64,000 nt of DNA from the NCBI GenBank assembly GCA_029255685.2, contig CM055318.2, positions 29,376,001 through 29,440,000 of the forward strand, given 5' to 3'. The notes beneath the pieces are model-generated. The model had not been told where the DNA came from. It made no database searches and worked only from the letters and a program-made list of their open reading frames with translations. Position 1 is the stretch's first letter. The number at the start of each line of letters is the position of its first letter. This DNA comes from Silene conica (lineage: Eukaryota; Streptophyta; Magnoliopsida; Caryophyllales; Caryophyllaceae). A program made the translations under genes and the position numbers. This document shows positions 57,118 through 64,000 of the stretch, piece after piece.

Positions 57118-59122
57118 TAAATTCCCCATAATGTCAATCAGCTTCATATTGGTTTGCATGCACACGTGAGGGGGTCCATGGTATGTGTGGAATGACAAGA
57201 AAGCCTTCTGGTATATTAAATGCTTGATTAAAGCCTTCATCATGGTCATATAATCTTGCCCTACCCACACTAGACTGCACTCTATTAGAAATTGAATGAG
57301 AAATTTCCATATCCACGTCAACCAACGGTGTCGAGTTTCTATTTCTCCATACATTATAAGGACCAGGAGCTGTAAAATTACCCAGCACATTCATGGCACT
57401 GACAATAATACTGTTAGCCTGCTGAGTCTGCTGTTGTGGATTACCCTCCAAATCCACCCATCCAGGAACCAGATTCTCATTCCTAACAACTTCCGCCTTA
57501 ACACTAGAAGATAAGCCCAAACCCAAATCCAGCCCCTACCCCACAGCACTGTTATTTTCATTTGTATTATGCATGTTAATTTCCTCCACTGCATTTTCCA
57601 TCACATGCAGACCTCCAACAGAAAACCCCCATCAACAATTGGAACTTCATTCATATTATGATGCATGATGTGATCTTGCTCTGCATGTGATGCCGAAGAT
57701 GGAGGGGGAGTAGCAGAAAATACAACAGGACCCGTGAAGGGTTGTTCCCCATTTTTGAACCGTCTACCAGGGAAAACCCTTCCACTAAGGGTGATTTCTA
57801 AATCAAAATCTACTACTCTCTCTGCATAGTAGTCCACAGGAGCAATCCTTCCACCTTGGTTACCTAGCCTAACTTTAGAAGTAACATATCTAGTAGTATT
57901 AGGTAAAGCAGTTAAATCGAGATTAAACATGCCATAATCACAACTAGTTTGGTAAACAGCAAAGCCCCGATCAATAACACGGTCCAAAAGAACATTGACA
58001 TTTGACATAACATCTAAGTTGTTTTCCCGACACCTTGAAAATTTATGGCCAATCTTGCCACATCGAACACAGTATTTAAAAACTTCTTCATATTTGAAGA
58101 AAATCCAGACTAAAAACCCGTCATTAGTCATAAGGAACACCCCAGAACCAAAGGTTTGTCAAGGAGAATACAGACCCTAATACAAAAATAGTCATGTGGG
58201 GGAACCAAGTTGAACTCCTCGACTTGAAACTGATCTGCCATAATTTGTCTCAAAATATTAGTAGTATTCATTGTTAAAAATTCAAACGGAAGACCACACG
58301 CCCTCACCCATAGACATGCATAAGGAAATCTAATCGTACGAGGAATACACCCCTCCCTCCATCTAGCTAAAACCATCATAACACCCTTAAAATTGACCAC
58401 ACTTTTATCCATAAGATCATACAAATCCTGCATGTCTTCACAGTGGAAAACATAGATATCACTCATTTGAAACGCAATAATCCGACCCCTAGTAAGCCAA
58501 TGATCACGCATGTATTGGTTAATCACTATAGGTTCAAATAGCCTATAGTCCAACAAGTACCCCAAAAGACAGTGCGACCAAAACTCAGTAGAAGAGGAGA
58601 GGAGCTTAGGACAGAGGGACGTGACTGGTCCTGCCCTAGGAATCTCCAATGAGGATCCTCCTCGTCAGGTAGTTGAAAATTCTCGTTTGGATTTTGCCTA
58701 AAGTACCATTGTTGACCTTCATAAGGGAAATTTTCCGCCCTTTGATTTCTATACTCAGAACTATTAAGATCAACATAGTTTCTCTCCTCCTCTGCATCAC
58801 CATATTCATTTGCAGAAGAGCTATTAAAAGTAGCATGATTATTACCATCATCCATCTGGCTGCTAAAGAAATACGCAGCAAATGTTCTACCTTGTTCATA
58901 AGTTATGTTCTCCTCATTTACATCTGCATGTGACGAAAAGTTAGGATTCATTCCTGCATGTCCCTCCCCGCCTTCATCCATAGGAATGTCAATGAAAACA
59001 ACTTTATCCCCATCCTTATCATTATCAATAAGATATGCAGGATTAATATTGATATTATTAGTATTAGAAGGTTCTGGGAAAAGTCCCAGATGACAAGTAC
59101 ACTTATGGGATTGAGGTTGCAT
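57118..59122 (-). pseudogene. L1-type LINE 2: ORF1 with DUF4283 and zinc knuckle
   Basis: Minus strand from MQPQSHKCTCHLGLFPEPSN (59122). After an acidic N-terminal region comes a DUF4283-type domain (LLGYLLDYRLFEP, FQMSDIYVFHCEDMQDLYDL, ARWREGCIPRTIRFPYACLW, LPFEFLTMNTTNILRQI, about 58590-58220). A CCHC knuckle CVRCGKIGHKFSRC follows (about 58065-58024). Frame changes lie near 58620 and 58135, and a stop near 57540. The distal part runs into the copia insertion at 57117 and continues at 48340. Such ORF1 proteins bind LINE RNA. Confidence 0.85.
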
Positions 59123-60100
59123 GCTTGCTCTTTGTTGTTTTCGAAAAGGAGAATATGAAAAAGGTTTGTTTTTGATTTTATTTTTTGAGAAGCAGATCTT
59201 GTTTCTAGGAGCAATGGTGCTCTATTGTACTTTGAGATTGACAAAATGCATATTACACTTCCAATATATAAAGCAATTGAAACTTTTCACAAAAGATTTC
59301 CAAATCTCGAGAGACAATAAGTTCTTTCAATTGATTGGGCAGCAGAAAGGCTGCATGCAAGGTCTTGACCAACTTCCGAAGCACGCAAGCAATTATTATA
59401 ACTATTGGAAGTAACAACACAAGAGTCGAAGAGATTGTTTGTAGAGGTTTTGAATTGTCATGTAGCTGTATTTTTAGTTGTTTTATGAGGAAAAGATTTT
59501 TTGGAAACCTAAAAGAAGCTCTCATAGAGAGGAAAGCTTTCGTTTTTTAGAGAGACTAGTTTGTTACCCGTAGAGATCAAAGCTGATTATTACTACTTAC
59601 AATGTAACTGATTTATGTAACACTAACTTGGAGGATATTGCATCTATTATGAACCATTTTATAAAAAAACAATAAAGGGGATTTTGTAATTAGTTTAGAG
59701 TGTAAAAGTTGTAAATGAAATAAATAGAGAATGACGGGTATAGAGAGTTTGAGACTTTTGCGATGTCTCTTTTTCTTGTTATTGTAAAATTTATGTAATT
59801 ATGGGCCTAATATTTTGTTGGATTATGATTGTCAATAATGTGATTACCTGTACTTTTAATAACAGGCCGAGCAAACTGTCCATGGTCAATTTTGTATAGT
59901 CTAAACTCTTCCATTTATTCTAGCGGGCTTAGTTTTTATTATCTGTTACCCGTTTATTTTTTTATTTTTCTTGTCCAAACCCGCTATTTTAACTGGCTAA
60001 ACGGGCTGACATGCACTTGATCGGCTATATCGTGCTTAACCTTAAAGCCCCAGAAAAAACTAATGAAAGCTCTCATTCAAACATTTACTTAAACAAGGCC
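59123..60100. other. LINE 2 upstream flank and intergenic sequence
   Basis: The part next to 59123 may be the LINE 5' untranslated region; no target duplication could be matched because the LINE 3' end is missing. The rest is AT-rich with no supported gene. Confidence 0.5.
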
Positions 60101-60105
60101 ACCTC

Positions 60106-60113
60106 TATAAAAC
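60106..60113 (+). promoter_or_regulatory. Candidate TATA box of the small secreted-peptide gene
   Basis: tataaaac in the context cacctctataaaacag, 34 bp upstream of the ATG at 60140. If real, the leader would be very short, which argues for caution. Confidence 0.3.
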
Positions 60114-60139
60114 AGAAGCAAGTCATCATCAAAAGCAAG

Positions 60140-60860
60140 ATGGTTGAACTTCAAAACCCTACACATAGCATACTCGCATTGTTCAGCGTTCACCTAGCTA
60201 GTTTACTTTTACTCTTACACGAAGGCCAAGGAAAGGCTTGCAATCAGGCCCGACCCATGACCCTGTTTGGTGGGTTTTGTGGCAAGGGCCCAATAATGAG
60301 AAGGACCCATTTTTAAAGAAAAAAAAGAAAAATTAGAAAGCAAGACGTACAACAAGTTTACAAAGTAGGAAACAAACTAAAATTTTGTCACCATTACACG
60401 GGATCAATATTTCTAATAAAAAATCCGTTAATTCTGAAACCATAACAAATAAAATTTGCCTTTTACATTAGTAATGAAATAAGTCGAATTTTATTGCAAA
60501 AAAATGGTTTATTTTAGTAATTCATGATTTATAATAATTTATATATTATCGACTTAATTTTTATTTTGAATTATATTATAATTAATCATGACGCGCGAAA
60601 TATTTGACATATTTTTTGTAATAAAGGTCCCGCTTTACTATTTCGCCTATGGTCTCGAAATATTTAGGATGGGCCCTGCTAGCAATAACTGTCATTTGTC
60701 CATTCTCACCATTAGTACCAAAATTATTCTAAAGAGTAAAATACACACGATGGTTGCATGTATTAGCAGATTTAAGGTTAATAGAAATGCTTGTTCTTGT
60801 TGGACTTTAAAAAGTTCTTGTAGAAGCATTTTAATTTTAATTTTTAAGGTTATCTTATAA
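60140..60860 (+). pseudogene. Possible small secreted cysteine-rich peptide gene split by a hAT
   Basis: The ATG at 60140 opens MVELQNPTHS, then a hydrophobic run ILALFSVHLASLLLLL and HEGQGKA before CN, a good signal-peptide shape with a cleavage site near GKA. A hAT element (60245-60678) lies right after the Asn codon. Beyond its second target copy, sequence from 60687 reads in the same frame as NCHLSILTISTK, then MVACISRF, NACSCW and SSCRS to a stop at 60858-60860. Removing the hAT gives about 92 residues with six or seven Cys after the signal. An upstream in-frame ATG at 60011 is less likely. No known family is recognised; composition makes a chance frame possible. Confidence 0.35.
60245..60678. 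mobile_element. hAT-type non-autonomous element with 8-bp duplication
   Basis: Starts CAGGCCCGACCCATG and ends atgggccctg. The flanks CTTGCAAT (60237-60244) and CTAGCAAT (60679-60686) match at 7 of 8, the hAT size. The interior is AT-rich with ttactatttcgc shared with the element at 40747-41131. Confidence 0.75.
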
Positions 60861-61564
60861 TGTTACTAGTTTACCTCTACACAAATTTTCATTGAAGACA
60901 GACACTATTCGTCACAAGTTAAAGACGGAAAGTGTTTTTCTCATAAAATGCAAGTGAGACGATTTATGGAATGCTCCATTTACCCCCACTTGTTCTCCCA
61001 CTTATCTTGTTGTGAGAGGATACTATCCGTTTTCAGCTTGTAACGGATAGTATACGTCTTTAACAAGACTCTTTCTCACCTCTATTACTCGCTCCTAGTA
61101 AGAGTGTTGGTTCTTTTTCTTTTGGGCCCAAAATCAAGGAAATGTTTCAAAACCACACAAAAATACTCTATTCCACGTAAAACTGTTTTAGACCACAAAA
61201 AAATTACCAAAAAAGGAAAAGAAAAACACTCGACTAGCAAGGAAATAGAAAAAGCAACGAACACTCTTAAAATGGTTCGGTCCCTTTAATCGTAAATCCT
61301 GGCACCTCCATTGACTCTAAGCACAATCCAATCACTAATTCTTCATGTTCAACTATTGGCATTTCCGCTGTCAAAACAAAACACGGACAAAAAAAAACTA
61401 TTGGCATTTCTAAAACATGCAGCGTCTATTTGTGGACAATTTGCCTATTTCCCATGTTTTTCCGTCAGACCAAACACAGTACGTGATTAATAATTCATCG
61501 TTTCCGTATCTTGACGCGACATTAATCATACCACACACGGTCGATAAATAAAAAAACATTAAAA
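60861..61564. other. Intergenic with a probable small MITE
   Basis: Around 60890-61070, gacactattcgtcacaagtt and the words tactatccgtttt/cttgtaacggatagta form inverted pairs, similar to the 44930-45100 stretch. The rest shows no supported gene. Confidence 0.45.
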
Positions 61565-61807
61565 ATATAAATTAATGTTATTGGTTTATAAAATGTTAGG
61601 AAAATAAGTGTAAAAGTGAGAGAAAAAAGTAGGGTAGAGAATGTAAGAAATGATTGAGAATGAGGTAAAGTGGAAAATAATTGGGTTGATGACCTAGGTC
61701 GTGACCTTTTGCTTGGGAGGGTAAAAGTAAGTCAAAATAATTAAGGTGTGATTAACAGTAAAACCGGATCGTGACCTAGTTAGCGTGACCACTGCTTGGG
61801 GATGGTC
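61565..61807. mobile_element. Right part of a Harbinger-type MITE
   Basis: Relative of the MITE at 37630-38013 (gaaaatgattgggttgatg, ctaggtcgtgacctt, gcttggggatggtc), with TTA following the end (61808-61810). The left terminus is not found. Confidence 0.55.
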
Positions 61808-61810
61808 TTA

Positions 61811-62434
61811 CCATTTTATGTTTTTGAAAGGGACAAACCAGTGACAAAGTTAGGATACTATTATAGCAAGGGTTGGTTTTTATTTCCTCTTTGTCTATAC
61901 TTAGTTGATTATAAATGTCATACTGTTATTATAATTAAAGATGAGACTAAAATTGTAAAAGTTGCCTAGGTGGTAAAAAATATTCCCGGAGAAGACAAAC
62001 ATGTTAAATGATTAAAATAGTCGATTATTAAAATATTATGAAAATATTTACCGACTAACATTATAATAAGTAAGGATCAAAATAAGTGCAAATAAATACT
62101 CCATATAAATTATTAAAGGTTAAGGAAATGAATGTTAGGCAAAATAAGGAAATTGTATCTTCGACAAAATAAATAATGATATTCTATATATAAAAAAAAG
62201 GATCAATCACATTGTATTCCCCGAGGTTTCGCTTAATTCACGTGGTGTCACTGCGTTTAAGCTAAGTTTGTGCAAATGATACCCTCAACTTTCATTTAAG
62301 TGCACGAACTCACTAACGGTGTGAAATATTAAACGGTGACTTGGTTGACCACATTTTGGGGGCAAAATTAGTTAATTCCTAACTAATCCTAACTCACTTT
62401 TCAATATTCAACCAACTAAAAATCTGCGACTAAT
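61811..62434. other. Intergenic, nothing recognised
   Basis: AT-rich. Contains a ccccgaggtttcgcttaattc-type stretch (62219 onward) that may be an element edge, but no end or duplication is visible. Confidence 0.45.
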
Positions 62435-62654
62435 GCCCCGTTCTTTTGGACTTATTTTTGCTTAACTTAACTTAACTTAACTTATTTTTTCTGAATTTTT
62501 CTGAACTTAACTTATATTTGCTGAACTTAACTTATTTTTGCTGAACTTTTCTGAACTTATTTTTGCTGAACTTAACTTAACTTATTTTTTCTGAACTTAA
62601 CTTATTTTTGCTGAACTTTTCTGAACTTATTTTTGCTGAACTTAACTTAACTTA
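62435..62654. repeat. Partial copy of the Harbinger-type end plus tandem words
   Basis: Starts gccccgttcttttggactta, a diverged copy of the terminus found at 62655, followed by cttaactta and tttttgctgaac words. It looks like a partial duplication of the left end of the next element. Confidence 0.6.
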
Positions 62655-62978
62655 GGCCCTGTTCTTTTGGACTTATTTCTGCTTAACTTAACTTAACTTA
62701 ACTTATTTTTTCTGAATTTTTCTGAACTTAACTTATATTTGCTGAACTTAACTTATTTTTGCTTAAATTTTCTGAACTTATTTTTGCTGAATTTAACTTA
62801 ACTTATTTTTTCTGAACTTAACTTATTTTTTCTGAACTTATTTTTGCTGAACTTAACTTAACTTATATTTGCTGAAGTTAACTTATATTTGCTTAACTTT
62901 TCTAAACTTAACTTATATGAGTCTAACTTTTCCGAACTAAATAAATATTAACTTAAATAATGATAATAATAATAATAA

Positions 62979-63009
<31 letters not shown>

Positions 63010-63686
63010 AAGACTTGACCACATGTCTTCCAGTGAGGGATAACCCGTGGATTGAGCTTAAAAAAAATATAGTATGTTCATTATCTTACTTCAATACATA
63101 ATTAAAAAGTAAATTACATATCACAATTTTTTTTAATAATCCGTTTCTATATTATCAGTACCATCTTCAGTCCCCTCCTCTTCACTTCCCCCGTCTTCAT
63201 TTGCGCTTACATCGTCAAATCCATTGCCTCGCCAAATGTCTTTGACTATGTTATTTCGTATCTTGATTGGGGTGGGAGAAGGAGTTCAGGTGAGTGTAGC
63301 TAAAAAAATTATGTTAGTATAAATTACGTACAAAGGAGTAAATTTTTTTTTCTTTTTTTCCTTCTTTTTAAAGTATTCTAAGGTTTAGCTTAAATAATTG
63401 TTAACCCTTGCAAAATCTTTTTTTCTTGTTAATAGTGACACTTTTTGGTAATTAAATCCGACTTATTTTTGCTTAATTTTTCTGAACTTATTTTTTTGCT
63501 TAACTTAACTTATTTTTTCTGAACTTAACTTATTTTTGCTGAACTTTTCTGAACTTATTTTTGCTTAACTTAACTTAACTTATTTTTTCTGAACTTAACT
63601 TATTTTTGCTGAACTTTTCTGAACTTAACTTATTTTTGCTGAACTTAACTTAAATTAAGCAAAAATAAGTCCAAAAGAATAGGGCC
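62655..63686. mobile_element. PIF/Harbinger-type element with simple-word interior
   Basis: Ends GGCCCTGTTCTTTTGGACTT and its inverse ending aatagggcc, flanked by TTA (62652-62654 and 63687-63689), the Harbinger target. The interior is mostly repeats of cttaactt, atttttgctgaac and ttttctgaac at both ends, two AAT microsatellites nearby (62961-63010, and 63806-63843 outside), and a possible transposase tail on the minus strand. Confidence 0.75.
63119..63270 (-). pseudogene. Possible tail of a Harbinger-type transposase
   Basis: Minus-strand reading TPSPTPIKIRNNIVKDIW followed by an acidic tail and a stop (ETDY-stop). The RNNIVKDIW block resembles the C-terminus of Harbinger or ALP1-like nucleases, and its place inside a TTA-flanked element fits. 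The upstream catalytic part is absent. Weak but specific. Confidence 0.35.
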
Positions 63687-63689
63687 TTA

Positions 63690-64000
63690 TATTTGCTAAA
63701 GTTAACTTATATCTGCTTAACATTTATGAACTTAACTTTTCTAAACTTAACTGATATGAGTCTAAATTTTTCGAACTAAGTAAATATTAACTTAAATAAT
63801 ATAACTAATAATAATAATAATAAAATAGTAGTAATAATAATAATTTCTTTTTATATATAAATATAGTAGGTTCATTATCTTACTTCAATACATAATTAAA
63901 AAGTAAATCACATATCATATATTTTTTTTAATAATCTATTTCTATATTATCACAATTTTTTTAATAGTTTATTTCTATTTAAATATGGTATGTTCATTAT
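63690..64000. other. Intergenic, diverged copy of the preceding repeat
   Basis: Repeats the order cttatatttgct...ctaagtaaatattaacttaaataa, an AAT microsatellite, then tatagtaggttcattatcttacttcaatac, as seen at 62870-63110, so it is a duplicated flank. No gene. Confidence 0.5.

Overview
This 64-kb window is a plant nuclear, transposon-packed block. The evidence is En/Spm (CACTA), Ty1-copia, Ty3-gypsy, plant-type L1 LINE, Mutator, hAT, PIF/Harbinger and Stowaway elements, plant-style spliced exons, and an AT-rich background. A eudicot is likely; Caryophyllales is a weak guess from the flavour of the MITEs. I see no intact conventional host gene. Host-derived sequence is limited to a captured fragment of the meiotic gene SPO11-1 and a possible small secreted-peptide gene split by a hAT insertion.

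Left half, 1-37 kb: a Russian doll. A plus-strand L1 LINE (31243-37250, running off under the nest) holds outer CACTA 'A' (1-31242, minus-strand TNP2 transposase, left end outside the window). A is split by a gypsy-type element (869-21861, target duplication GAATC) and by CACTA 'C' (22356-29328). The 5' LTR of the gypsy element holds a copia element (2725-14304, duplication CCCGG) that looks whole. The 5' LTR of that copia holds the remains of CACTA 'B' (2986-6085), whose exons still encode an apparently intact Ulp1-type cysteine protease. CACTA C carries a spliced SPO11-1 fragment on the minus strand and was itself hit by a GCGAC-type CACTA (D), a Mutator-like MITE and a Stowaway MITE. The same LINE also holds a truncated second gypsy copy (32611-35734).

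Middle, 37-46 kb: AT-rich intergenic sequence with Harbinger-, hAT- and Mutator-type MITEs (several with clear target duplications), GC-rich 'acccgaccc' repeats and a 64-bp near-perfect foldback.

Right half, 46-64 kb: a minus-strand L1 LINE (46996-59122) whose ORF1 is split by a second, decayed copia (48341-57117, duplication TAAAT) and whose ORF2 is cut by a 'ctgacggaaaatccgtcag' CACTA-type fragment. Beyond it lie the candidate secreted-peptide gene with its hAT insertion and a PIF/Harbinger element full of 'cttaacttatttttgctgaa' repeats.

Most unusual observation: the ~3-kb LTRs of the gypsy family hold two successive arrays of hairpin units. In both arrays the flanking arms differ from unit to unit yet stay complementary within each unit, with many differences G-U compatible, while the loop or core is constant (for example UUAAGYU closed by GYC/GRC). 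That is a covariation signature of selected or copied structure, in three independent LTR copies. Second: SPO11-1 capture by a CACTA whose relatives encode a Ulp1 protease.
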